DNA from: CAWUKT01 sp963923035
GTDB lineage: Bacteria; Bacteroidota; Bacteroidia; J057; JADKCL01
Assembly: GCA_963923035.1 (NCBI GenBank)
Contig: CAWUKT010000026.1
Coordinates: 1-64,000, forward strand
DNA length: 64,000 nucleotides
Reading direction: 5' to 3'
The notes beneath the pieces were generated by a model. That model did not search any database. It was not told the origin of the DNA and saw only the letters and a list, made by a program, of their open reading frames with translations. A program made the position numbers and the translations under genes. Position 1 is the first letter of the stretch, and every line of letters starts with the position of its first letter. Shown here one piece after another: positions 8,616 through 16,731 of this stretch.

Positions 8616-9692
8616 ATGGCTGGCGTAATAACCGGAAGCAAAGCACTCGAAATATTTGAAATCGCGAAGCGGGAGCGTTTCGCTTTCCCGGCGGTCAACG
8701 TCGTGGGAACCAACACGGTAAATGCCTCCCTGGAGACGGCCCGGGCCGTCAATTCCCCCATCATCATCCAGTTCTCCAATGGCGGAGCGGCCTTCTACGC
8801 AGGCAAGGGCCTCAGCAACGAGGGCCAAAAAGCCTCCATCGCCGGAGCGGTCTCCGGCGCCCGCCACGTGCACCACATGGCCAACCATTACGGCGCCACG
8901 GTCCACCTCCATACCGACCACGCCGCGAAAAAACTCATCCCGTGGGTCGAAGGCATGCTGGATGCCGGAGAAGAGTTCTACAAGGTCCACGGCCAACCCC
9001 TGTTCACGTCCCACATGCTGGACCTGAGCGAGGAACCGGTCAAGGAAAACATTGAAATCTGCAAGCGCTTCCTCGAGCGGATGGCCAAAATGGACATGCT
9101 GCTGGAGATCGAACTCGGCGTCACCGGCGGCGAGGAAGATGGCGTCGACAATACGGACATTGATGTGTCCAAGCTCTATACCCAACCCGAAGAAGTGGCC
9201 TATGCTTATGAAGAGCTGTCCGCCATTTCTCCCAACTTCATGATCGCGGCGGCCTTCGGCAATGTCCACGGCGTCTACAAGCCGGGCAATGTCAAGCTCA
9301 CCCCGACCATCCTCAAGAATTCCCAGGACTATATCGTCGAGAAATACAATACGGGTCCCAACCCGGTCAACTTTGTATTCCACGGCGGCTCCGGCTCTCC
9401 TGTCGAGCAGATCCGCGAAAGCCTCGACTACGGGGTGATCAAGATGAACATCGACACGGATACCCAATGGGCCTTCTGGGACGGCATTCGCGGCTATTAC
9501 CAAAAGAATGAAGCCTATCTCCAATCGCAATTGGGGAATCCGGACGGGGCAGACCAGCCGAACAAGAAGTTCTACGATCCCCGCAAATGGCTCCGCGTCG
9601 CGGAGCAATCCTTCGTAGAGCGGCTTTCCCAAGCCTTCGACGACCTCCAGGCCACCAACTCCAACCAGCACCTCGCCGACATCCTCGGCTAA
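8616..9692 (+). CDS. fbaA: Class II fructose-bisphosphate aldolase
   Basis: 358 residues, normal for class IIa aldolases. It cleaves fructose 1,6-bisphosphate to dihydroxyacetone phosphate and glyceraldehyde 3-phosphate using Zn2+. Seen: the FPAVNVVGTNTVNA substrate region, the Zn/catalytic segment VHLHTDHAAKK (about residue 95-105), LEIELGVTGGEEDGVDN, AAFGNVHGVYKPG, FVFHGGSGSP and IKMNIDTDTQWA. Flanked by terminators, so monocistronic. Glycolysis/gluconeogenesis housekeeping. Confidence 0.95.
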   Translation: MAGVITGSKALEIFEIAKRERFAFPAVNVVGTNTVNASLETARAVNSPIIIQFSNGGAAFYAGKGLSNEGQKASIAGAVSGARHVHHMANHYGATVHLHTDHAAKKLIPWVEGMLDAGEEFYKVHGQPLFTSHMLDLSEEPVKENIEICKRFLERMAKMDMLLEIELGVTGGEEDGVDNTDIDVSKLYTQPEEVAYAYEELSAISPNFMIAAAFGNVHGVYKPGNVKLTPTILKNSQDYIVEKYNTGPNPVNFVFHGGSGSPVEQIRESLDYGVIKMNIDTDTQWAFWDGIRGYYQKNEAYLQSQLGNPDGADQPNKKFYDPRKWLRVAEQSFVERLSQAFDDLQATNSNQHLADILG

Positions 9693-9712
9693 GTGGCCTG
9701 CACCGCATATCG

Positions 9713-9754
9713 ACCGGGAAGATTCCCTTCGGAGTCTGCCCGGTTTGCGTTTGT
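9713..9754 (+). terminator. Probable terminator after fbaA
   Basis: An interrupted stem (ACCGGG...CCCGGT with an inner GATTCC/GGAGTC stem around CTTC) is followed by TTGCGTTTG. It lies 20 bp after the aldolase stop. Lower confidence because of the bulge and short T-run. Confidence 0.55.
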
Positions 9755-9891
9755 AACCTCCTCCGTAAGATCAAAGCAAGATTAAGTTCAGAATTCACTC
9801 CCCTCCCCCGCCCATTCTTCAATATAAGTTTCCCTTTCGTCCATGCTGAACTGAAGTCGTTTCGCTTCCTTCACCCAAACTTTTTATCCCT

Positions 9892-11682
9892 ATGAAACGA
9901 CTGTTACTTTCCTTGATCGCATTGTGGGCCGTCTCCCTGAGCGCCCAAAACTTGAGCATCTCCGAACTCGGCCGCTATACCGACGGCCGCGAGGATGCCC
10001 TGGAAATCGTGGCCTACGATTCCGCCACGGCCAAGCTCTTCATCACCAATGCTGCCACCGACTCCATTGACATGGTCGACATCAGCAATCCGGCCAGCCC
10101 CCTGCGGACCGGCGGCATCGACATCAGCACCTACGGGGGCGGCGTCAATTCTGTGGCCACCAACGGCGCCGGCTACCTCGCCGCGGCCATTGAAGACACC
10201 AACAAGCAGGCCAATGGGTATGTCGTCTTCTTTGACGTGCAGGGCAACTATGTGGCCCAGGTAACAGTCGGAGCCCTCCCGGACATGCTGACCTTCACCC
10301 CGGATGGCAACCACGTCCTTGTGGCCTGCGAAGGGGAGCCCAACGATGCCTACGACGTCGACCCGGACGGGGGCGTGGCCATCATCGACGTCTCTGGCGG
10401 CTTTATGAACCTCGGCCAGAACGACGTGACCCTCCTCGACTTCAGTGGTGCCCCCACCACCATCACCGGAGCCCTCCAAAAGCCGAATACGACCTGGGCG
10501 GCCGACCTCGAACCTGAGTACATCGCCTACGATGCCGCCACCGACATCGCCGCAGTGGTCTGCCAGGAAGCCAACGCCCTCGTATTGGTGGATGTATCCG
10601 CCAAAAGCATTGCCGGTTACGCCGGTCTGGGCTTTAAAGACCACAGCCTCATGGCCAATGCCTTTGACGCCTCCAATCAGGATTCCGGCATCAATATTCA
10701 GTCCTGGCCCGTCAAAGGCGTTTACCAGCCCGACGCCATTGCCACTTACCATGTGAATGGAAATACTTACTTCGTCACCGCCAACGAAGGCGATGGCCGT
10801 GACTACGATGGGTACAGCTCCGAAGTGCGCGTCGATGACCTCAACCTCGACTCTGTCGCCTTCCCGAATGCGGCCACGCTGCAAGACAATGCCAACCTCG
10901 GCCGTCTGAAAACTTTCACCAATGACGTTATTGGCGATACCGACAACGACGGCGACAACGATGAGATCTATTCCTATGGGGCCCGCTCCTTCTCCATTTG
11001 GGATGCCAGCGGAAACCTCGTCTGGGACAGCGAAGACGATTTCGAGCGCTATATCGAGGCCAACCACCCCGCCTTCTTCAACTGCAACAACGGGGAAGCG
11101 GCCGATGCCGACAGCCGTTCCGATGACAAGGGACCCGAACCCGAAGCAGTCGTCGTAGGAGAAATGCCGAGTGGATTCTACGCCTTCATTGGGCTGGAGC
11201 GCCAGGGCGGGGTCATGGTCTACAATATCACCGACCCCAATGCACCTGTTTTCGAAACCTATCTCAATTCCTTCAACGGAACCGTCGACATGACCGACGT
11301 GGCCCCCGAAGGCATGGTCTTTGTGAAAGCTGAAAACAGCCATACCGGAAACAATCTCCTCATCGTGTCCCACGAAGTGTCGGGTACCACCACCATTTTT
11401 GAAGTGACCGACCTCACGGTCGGCGTCGAGCGGGCCCTGGAAGGCGCCATCTCGGTCCAGCCCACCGTCACCGAAGGCCTGGTCCACATCCTGTCCGAAG
11501 TGGCCACCGACGACCTCAACTACGAAGTCATCGGCCAGAACAGTCAGCTCATCCAACGCGGTGCCCTCCAGGGCGATCGCACCCAGATCAACCTGGACAC
11601 CACTGCCGCCGGCATCTACTTCATCTCCGTGACCAACGGACAGGGCCAGCGCATCACCACCGAAAAAATCATCAAGCAGTAG
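9892..11682 (+). CDS. Choice-of-anchor I family beta-propeller protein with T9SS sorting domain
   Basis: 596 residues. Signal peptide MKRLLLSLIALWAVSLSA. The body (LEPEYIAYD, ALVLVDVS, PDAIATYHVNG, YFVTANEGDGRDYDGYSSEVRVDDL, YSYGARSFSIWDASGNLVWDSEDDFE, SDDKGPEPEAVVVGE, YAFIGLERQGGVMVYN) is characteristic of the choice-of-anchor I / alkaline-phosphatase-like propeller family. A calcium-loop-like acidic stretch (DTDNDGDNDE) is present. The end (AAGIYFISVTN...TEKIIKQ) is a type A T9SS tail. Likely surface-exposed or secreted; substrate unknown. An antisense 600-residue frame is a composition shadow. Confidence 0.88.
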   Translation: MKRLLLSLIALWAVSLSAQNLSISELGRYTDGREDALEIVAYDSATAKLFITNAATDSIDMVDISNPASPLRTGGIDISTYGGGVNSVATNGAGYLAAAIEDTNKQANGYVVFFDVQGNYVAQVTVGALPDMLTFTPDGNHVLVACEGEPNDAYDVDPDGGVAIIDVSGGFMNLGQNDVTLLDFSGAPTTITGALQKPNTTWAADLEPEYIAYDAATDIAAVVCQEANALVLVDVSAKSIAGYAGLGFKDHSLMANAFDASNQDSGINIQSWPVKGVYQPDAIATYHVNGNTYFVTANEGDGRDYDGYSSEVRVDDLNLDSVAFPNAATLQDNANLGRLKTFTNDVIGDTDNDGDNDEIYSYGARSFSIWDASGNLVWDSEDDFERYIEANHPAFFNCNNGEAADADSRSDDKGPEPEAVVVGEMPSGFYAFIGLERQGGVMVYNITDPNAPVFETYLNSFNGTVDMTDVAPEGMVFVKAENSHTGNNLLIVSHEVSGTTTIFEVTDLTVGVERALEGAISVQPTVTEGLVHILSEVATDDLNYEVIGQNSQLIQRGALQGDRTQINLDTTAAGIYFISVTNGQGQRITTEKIIKQ

Positions 11683-11711
11683 GCCAGTCACTATATTTAA
11701 AACCAACTTCA

Positions 11712-11744
11712 GGTCGGCTCCTCCCGGAGCCGGCCTTTATTTTT
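11712..11744 (+). terminator. Rho-independent terminator
   Basis: GGTCGGCTCC / GGAGCCGGCC forms a 10-bp stem with one G-T pair and loop TCCC, followed by TTTATTTTT. It ends the choice-of-anchor I gene and slightly overlaps the 3' end of the convergent membrane-protein gene. Confidence 0.92.
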
Positions 11745-12534
11745 GGGAAGAAAGCGAAGCCATATAGCGAAAAAAGACCCAGGCCCCGCCCGCCGCGCAG
11801 AGGTGCCAGCAGCCGTGCGGATGCAGCCAGGCATCCGGATAGCAGCCCACCCGGGCGATGTCAAAGATGAAAAAGGTCAATCCGCCCAGGATGCAGAGCC
11901 CCAGGCTGCCCACCAATTTCAGCGGGGCCGGATGGGGATTTTTTCCTTGTCCCAACCCCAACAACACTGCCGTCCCACCCACCAAGACCGGAATCACCCA
12001 GTGCACTTTCATTTCCCAGGTCCAAACCGAAGCCGCCCCGAACCACATACCCCAAACTCCCAACAATGCATATCTATTCACCCGCACGCCCCTCAGGTGC
12101 AGGTAGTGATGGGCCGTGAACACCAGCGGCAGGCCCACGATCCCGTAGACCGCGGACAGGTCCAATTGCTCGGCGAAGAGGGACAGGGTGGCGTGGAAAA
12201 AGCTGCTGCCGACGAAGGTATAGCAAGCGAGCAATGCGTAGAGGTACGCGTAGATTTTGTGGTGGGCGAGGAAAGAATCGGGGGACAGGCGGCGGGAACG
12301 GAAGAAGATGAGGGCCGCCACAAAGAGGTAGCCGAGATTCGTATAGGTATTGGCGGGTTGTCGGATGAAGTGGTCGACGAGTGTGGTCTCACAGAAGTAG
12401 ACCATGGTGGCGGGCGGGACAAATAAATGCTGCCAGACGCTGGCCGTAAGGAAGTGGTCGAGGAGAAAAAAGAGGAGGAATCCGAGTAAGGTGGGGACCA
12501 GGGCCAATAAGCTGTCCCGGCGATGGGCCGTCAT
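11737..12534 (-). CDS. CREST-superfamily membrane protein, ceramidase-like
   Basis: 265 residues, about seven hydrophobic segments. The putative catalytic pattern of the CREST/alkaline ceramidase family is intact: an early CETTLVDHFIRQPANTYTNLGYL segment, SxxxH in GSSFFHATLS, an Asp in EQLDLSAVYG, and HxxxH in HPHGCWHLC near the C-terminus. Alkaline ceramidases hydrolyse ceramide to sphingoid base and fatty acid in the membrane. Other CREST members are receptors (PAQR) or PHB-like hydrolases, so the exact substrate is inferred. Its start is 6 bp after the stop of the PhyH-type oxygenase gene, so they form an operon. A sphingosine-1-phosphate-lyase homolog lies 3 kb away. Confidence 0.65.
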   Translation of the reverse strand: MTAHRRDSLLALVPTLLGFLLFFLLDHFLTASVWQHLFVPPATMVYFCETTLVDHFIRQPANTYTNLGYLFVAALIFFRSRRLSPDSFLAHHKIYAYLYALLACYTFVGSSFFHATLSLFAEQLDLSAVYGIVGLPLVFTAHHYLHLRGVRVNRYALLGVWGMWFGAASVWTWEMKVHWVIPVLVGGTAVLLGLGQGKNPHPAPLKLVGSLGLCILGGLTFFIFDIARVGCYPDAWLHPHGCWHLCAAGGAWVFFRYMASLSSQK

Positions 12535-12540
12535 CGCGGC

Positions 12541-13464
12541 TCAGGCAAACATGCGCTTGAGCCGCTGCAAAAAGCCGCCCGCCTTCGCGGGCGCCCGGTC
12601 AAAGGGCGGCGCTCCGAGCTTCGCCTGGAAATCTTCGACACTCAGCGAGCTCGCTTCAAAGGAGCGCGTGCCGATCACCTTCGCCTCCGGCTTCAGCCAG
12701 GGATGGAACTTCATGAAAAAGTCCCGGTCGACCTCATAGACCGTGATCGTCTTGCGGTCGCCTTCCGGCGGCAGGTGGTAATGAATGGCCGTCGCCTCTT
12801 CGGGAATCATGATCAACTGGATCGTGAGCCGCAAGCCGCCCGTCTTGTTGATGGCCGAATAGTGGACCACCGAATCGTCCAGGACCACACAATCGCCCGC
12901 TTCGGCAATGGCCGGGGTCAAATGGTCGGCGATGATATTTTCCTTGATCCCCTCCAACTCCCACGGCACCAAGGGCCCGCGGAATTCCCCGTAGCGCTTG
13001 TGCGAACCGTCCACAAATTGCAGGGTTCCATTTTCTTCGTTGCTGTCCACCAGGGGCACCCAAATCGAAACCGAAGTATATTTCCGTTCATCCACAAAGG
13101 CCCAATTCTGGTGCAAGGGCACTTCTCCCGCGTCCTTTTCCTTCCGAATATAATTGGCGATGATCGGCTTGTAATTGTCGAGGTATTGGGGGTAGATGCG
13201 GCTGAATTTCTCCGTGATCAGGTCGAATACCAGTTGCTTGTACTCCCAGTTGCGGTCGATGAAAGTAAAGTCGTAGGTGATGGCCGCGTCCGTATCCAGG
13301 TCGGTTTCTTCCGACAGCATGGACCCACCCCGCTCGGGCAGCGTGTCAAAATAAGCCTGTTTCAGCTCCTCCACCTCCGCCTTGGACAGAAAGCCCTTGA
13401 TCGGGGCATAGCCCAGTTCATCGAAGGTGGCCTGCAATTGGGGGTCGGTAAAAACGGGACGCAT
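12541..13464 (-). CDS. Phytanoyl-CoA dioxygenase (PhyH) family protein
   Basis: 307 residues, cytoplasmic. The double-stranded beta-helix of Fe(II)/2-oxoglutarate oxygenases is recognised from LHQNWAFVDERKYTSVSIWVPL (about 118-140), NGTLQFVDGSHK, DCVVLDDSVVHYS (about 195-207, distal His) and RLTIQL. In most relatives the first motif reads HQD, where Asp is the carboxylate iron ligand; here the codon is AAT (Asn), so activity may be altered, as in halogenase-like members or inactive homologs. It is the first gene of a two-gene operon with the ceramidase-like gene, so a lipid hydroxylation role is possible but unproven. Confidence 0.8.
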   Translation of the reverse strand: MRPVFTDPQLQATFDELGYAPIKGFLSKAEVEELKQAYFDTLPERGGSMLSEETDLDTDAAITYDFTFIDRNWEYKQLVFDLITEKFSRIYPQYLDNYKPIIANYIRKEKDAGEVPLHQNWAFVDERKYTSVSIWVPLVDSNEENGTLQFVDGSHKRYGEFRGPLVPWELEGIKENIIADHLTPAIAEAGDCVVLDDSVVHYSAINKTGGLRLTIQLIMIPEEATAIHYHLPPEGDRKTITVYEVDRDFFMKFHPWLKPEAKVIGTRSFEASSLSVEDFQAKLGAPPFDRAPAKAGGFLQRLKRMFA

Positions 13465-13548
13465 GGAGTATCTTTTTCAGGAAATTAACAAAGTGAGCCC
13501 GGGTTTAAAAATCTCTCGGGGCCGAATGACAAAGATCACCCGCCGGGA

Positions 13549-15222
13549 TCAAAAGCGGATTGGGGTCGGGGCAATGTTGAACCGGAAGCCCCCGAGGACG
13601 CTCACGGAATTGAATCCGGGCTGCGAACGGTAGCGCGCCTCCAGTTCGAGGAAGCTGTGGAGACGCAAGATCTGGTAGGACACGCGGCCCTGCACCATCG
13701 TCATGTTAAAGGCATCCCCCTGCCCGACCACATTCCCGAAATCATTCGGGGCACTCGTATAGGGCTGGAAAATATCCCCGCCCATGTTCTGCCCATTCAT
13801 GTCCAGCCCGCGTTGCAGGGCCGTCAGCGCCAGGAAACCATTCCACCGGGGGAACGGCTGGTACCGCGCCACGAAATTGAATTCGTAGAGGTTCCCACCG
13901 AGCGGGTGCGCCAACGGCTGGCCGAAGTGCGCGTAGTTCCCGGCCGGGTTGAAGTGCGAATAGGTATAAGGCCGGATGCGGTTGTACTCCAATTGGAGGT
14001 CCAGCCGCGGGATCCAGAACGCATTGATATACTTCAGACCCAATTGGTAGCCGTATTTATTGCCCGCGAAGCCGGAGCCCTGGTCCCGGACCCGGAAATT
14101 GAAGTCATCCAGGGCGAGCTGGCCGTAAAACTGGAAGCGTTGCATGAAATTCGCCTTCCAGGTCACGCCCATTGAAGAGTTGTCCGGGGAGCCCAGCGAC
14201 TGCTCGACGCTCCGGTAAAAGATGATCGGGTTCAGGTATTCGGCTTCGAAGCCCCGGCGACCGCCGGGGAGGTTCGGGGCGTAAATCACCGATTCAAACG
14301 CGCCCACACTCAGCCAATTCGTCGGCTGGTAAAAGAGCTGGTGAAAGACCCCGTACTTGCGCGGGTAAGTCCCGTAGCTGTCCGGCTTGTTCTCGAGGAA
14401 GTCCGTCATCAGCGCGAAGGTATTCACGTATTGCAGCTTCCAAATCCGCGTATTCAGGTTCAGAAAGAAGTAATCCGTCGCGTGGTCCGACAGCAGCATG
14501 CTCTGGCGGCCGTTGCCCCAGAAGGCGCGGTCCTTGCCCAGCTTGATCCGCAATTGCTTCACCGGGCTGTACGTGATATAGCCGCGGGCATTGAAATAAT
14601 CGTAGCCGGGATTCGGGGTATTCGCATCGAAGTCTTTGACGAAGTTTTCCCCCCACAAAATGCCCAACTCATCCGCATACTGGTCCACGAAATGGGGGTA
14701 TTTGACCTGGTTCTCGCTCACTTCCGTGTAGAAACCCACCTTCCGAAACAGGTCGCCCCGGATGCGCAGGCCCCGGGTATTTCGATAGATGCTATTGCTG
14801 GGTGTATTCGTGCCGCTGGTAACATCCTGCCCGGCGAAGAGGTGCAAGACCGGGTTGACGTACAACCGAAAATCGTCGGTCTGGACCGTGAAGAGGTCGC
14901 GGCGGTTTGGATAGAGGTGCTGGCGAAATCCGGTCCGCTCCTGGGTCTGTTGGATCTCGTCATCGGCGAGGTTGCGGACCAATTCGAACCAGGCGAGGTC
15001 GCGGGGGCTCATGCCCTGCGTGTCCACGTCGCGGAAAATCTCGGAGAGGTCGCGGCGGCCGTAGGGCTTGATGTCCGTGTGGATGGTCCGCCCGGTCAGG
15101 CCCTGGATGTCGATGCGGTCGACGTAGTGGTAGACGCTGTGGTTCAGGGGCAAATCGGCCGTCTGGGCGGTGAGGCCAAGTGCAGTTCCGACGAGCAGGA
15201 GAAAAAAGAGTACACGGGTCAT
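13549..15222 (-). CDS. Wzi/RemB-like outer-membrane beta-barrel protein
   Basis: 557 residues from ATG 15222; upstream in-frame codons are low-complexity and lack a signal peptide. Signal peptide MTRVLFFLLLVGTALGLTA. Blocks such as GKDRAFWGNGRQSMLLSDHATDYFFLNLNTRIW, QYVNTFALMTDF, HQLFYQPTNWLSVGAFESVIY and EYLNPIIFYRSVEQSLGSPDNSSMGV are typical of the capsule-assembly Wzi / gliding RemB family. The C-terminal part alternates aromatic beta-strands and ends in IRF, as expected for an outer-membrane barrel. Probable role: surface polysaccharide attachment or motility adhesin presentation. Same strand as the small barrel protein upstream. Confidence 0.78.
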   Translation of the reverse strand: MTRVLFFLLLVGTALGLTAQTADLPLNHSVYHYVDRIDIQGLTGRTIHTDIKPYGRRDLSEIFRDVDTQGMSPRDLAWFELVRNLADDEIQQTQERTGFRQHLYPNRRDLFTVQTDDFRLYVNPVLHLFAGQDVTSGTNTPSNSIYRNTRGLRIRGDLFRKVGFYTEVSENQVKYPHFVDQYADELGILWGENFVKDFDANTPNPGYDYFNARGYITYSPVKQLRIKLGKDRAFWGNGRQSMLLSDHATDYFFLNLNTRIWKLQYVNTFALMTDFLENKPDSYGTYPRKYGVFHQLFYQPTNWLSVGAFESVIYAPNLPGGRRGFEAEYLNPIIFYRSVEQSLGSPDNSSMGVTWKANFMQRFQFYGQLALDDFNFRVRDQGSGFAGNKYGYQLGLKYINAFWIPRLDLQLEYNRIRPYTYSHFNPAGNYAHFGQPLAHPLGGNLYEFNFVARYQPFPRWNGFLALTALQRGLDMNGQNMGGDIFQPYTSAPNDFGNVVGQGDAFNMTMVQGRVSYQILRLHSFLELEARYRSQPGFNSVSVLGGFRFNIAPTPIRF

Positions 15223-15416
15223 GGAAGTAAGATCAAATTTCCAATTCCCAATGTCAAATTTCAGTGGGGTTGCTGTCGGAAGAGAAAGGAAAAATGGGGG
15301 TGGCAGGGCAGAAAAGGAGATGGAGAAAATGGGCGGGAGTGGGGGAAAATGCGTCTTTGGAGAAGGGCAATGGGGTCCGTTCAAATGTCATTTCTCCCCA
15401 CCAATCCTCTTCCCTT

Positions 15417-16028
15417 TCAATCGTCGTAGTTGATCAACTTCCTGCGCTTGGGAAGAATCGTCCAGTAATAGGTGAAGCGGGCGGTGTGGACGGGAAAAAA
15501 GTCGCGGATATAGTAAAAATGGTAGTTGTAGCCGTAGGTGAGGCGGAACTTGTGGAGGGCGAGCCCGATTTCCGGGCGCAGGGTCCAATGGCCGTAGCCG
15601 CCCATGCTCATCCGTTCGGCGCGAAAGCCGGCCGTCCACCCGAGAAAATAGCCGTAGCGCAGGTGCCAGATTTCCGCGAAGGCCGTGCGGCGTGGCGACC
15701 GAACATACGTCTCCACGCCCAGGGTCATTCCCGTTCCATTGCCCCCGCCTTCTCCCCGGTTCCACCAGCCCCGGGCCACCCCCAGCCCCAAGCCAACGTC
15801 GATTCCCCCCGTCAGACCCGGCACCAAACCCAATGACCTCTCCTGCTCCGCAAATTTCGGCCCCTTCCAGCGGTGCCAATGCTTCCGCGGCTTCAGTCCG
15901 TTCAATTCCCCCGGGGCCGGCTCGACCACGACCTGGGACTCGGCAGTGCCAACACTCAGGAGAAAGAGGCCCCACAGCAGCAGCCTTCGCCACCGGCAAA
16001 AATGAAAATAGTCACAATAGGAATGCAT
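15417..16028 (-). CDS. Hypothetical small outer-membrane barrel protein
   Basis: 203 residues. The hydrophobic N-terminus (RRLLLWGLFLLSVGTAESQ) reads as a signal peptide. The rest alternates Gly and aromatic residues (GGIDVGLGLGVARGWW, FAEIWHLRYGYFLGWTAGF, LTYGYNYHFYYIRDFF, FTYYWTILP), consistent with an eight-stranded barrel or similar. No family recognised. A frame offset on the same strand (15388-15999) is a shadow because it lacks a signal peptide and strand pattern. Gap of about 190 bp to the Wzi-like gene, which holds no other gene. Confidence 0.65.
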   Translation of the reverse strand: MHSYCDYFHFCRWRRLLLWGLFLLSVGTAESQVVVEPAPGELNGLKPRKHWHRWKGPKFAEQERSLGLVPGLTGGIDVGLGLGVARGWWNRGEGGGNGTGMTLGVETYVRSPRRTAFAEIWHLRYGYFLGWTAGFRAERMSMGGYGHWTLRPEIGLALHKFRLTYGYNYHFYYIRDFFPVHTARFTYYWTILPKRRKLINYDD

Positions 16029-16149
16029 GGTGACTCAAGATAATTCATTTCTCCCCCAAAGTAAACCCGCCGGATTGGAGGGTCAAGGGGGTACCTCACC
16101 AGGGGGGTGAATTCGGTTTGGAGGTGGGGGCCCCTGCCTCGAACCCAAA

Positions 16150-16420
16150 TACAATTCGCCTCTGAGGTCAATTAACTCGCCTCTGACCCTAATGAACGGA
16201 CCTCTGAGGTCAATGAATTCGCCCAAAAGCTCCATTCATTCGCCGTGGAGGTCAATGTTATTCGCATAAATGGCATTTCTATTATGGTTAGAGGTAGGGG
16301 GAGGGTACCAGCGAGGTGGAGGGGGGGACCTATTTGGTAAATAGCATTAGGGTTGGAGGCGAATGCAATTAGGGTTGGAGGTGGGTCAATTCGGGTTGGA
16401 GGTGGGTAAATTCGCCTTTT
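16150..16420. repeat. Degenerate ~21-bp intergenic repeats
   Basis: The 703-bp gene-free stretch 16029-16731 holds two runs of imperfect repeats. At 16155-16265, units of the form GCCTCTGAGGTCAATTAACTC start about every 21 bp (16158, 16179, 16199, 16221, 16242). At 16350-16410, GGGTTGGAGGTGGGTCAATTC-type units recur at 16350, 16372 and 16393. Both share a GAGGT...CAATT...CG core. No convincing reading frame with signal peptide or domain is seen on either strand. Confidence 0.7.
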
Positions 16421-16570
16421 GGGTGGGGAGGGCGACCTCGAAACCAAATTGAATTGTGGTTGGAGGCGGGGGCATTTGCCTATTGGGTTGGTTGATTAGG
16501 CCTTGGGGGAAATGAATTGGGCTGCGAGGTCGGTGAATTGGGGTCGCGGGCGAATTCGCCCACCTCAGCT

Positions 16571-16593
16571 TTCGTGGAAGTTGCTTCCACGAA
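16571..16593. repeat. Perfect 10-bp inverted repeat upstream of ELWxxDGT gene
   Basis: TTCGTGGAAG - TTG - CTTCCACGAA is a perfect hairpin, followed by GAAAAATC and a second small hairpin (GGCC GCAA GGCC). It lies 139 bp before the ELWxxDGT ATG. A near copy occurs just after that gene at 19737. Confidence 0.75.
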
Positions 16594-16731
16594 AAATCAA
16601 AAGGGCCGCAAGGCCGCCCAATGGGCATCTTGGTGGAACCAAATCCCCCCACACAACAAATAAAAAAATCGCCAACCCCAACAAGCCCCCGGTTCCCCCA
16701 TTTTTTGTACCTTCCATCCAAACACCTATTG

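Noticed and set aside
9904..11706. 600-residue minus-strand ORF
   Set aside because: Antisense to the choice-of-anchor I gene, which has signal peptide and T9SS tail.
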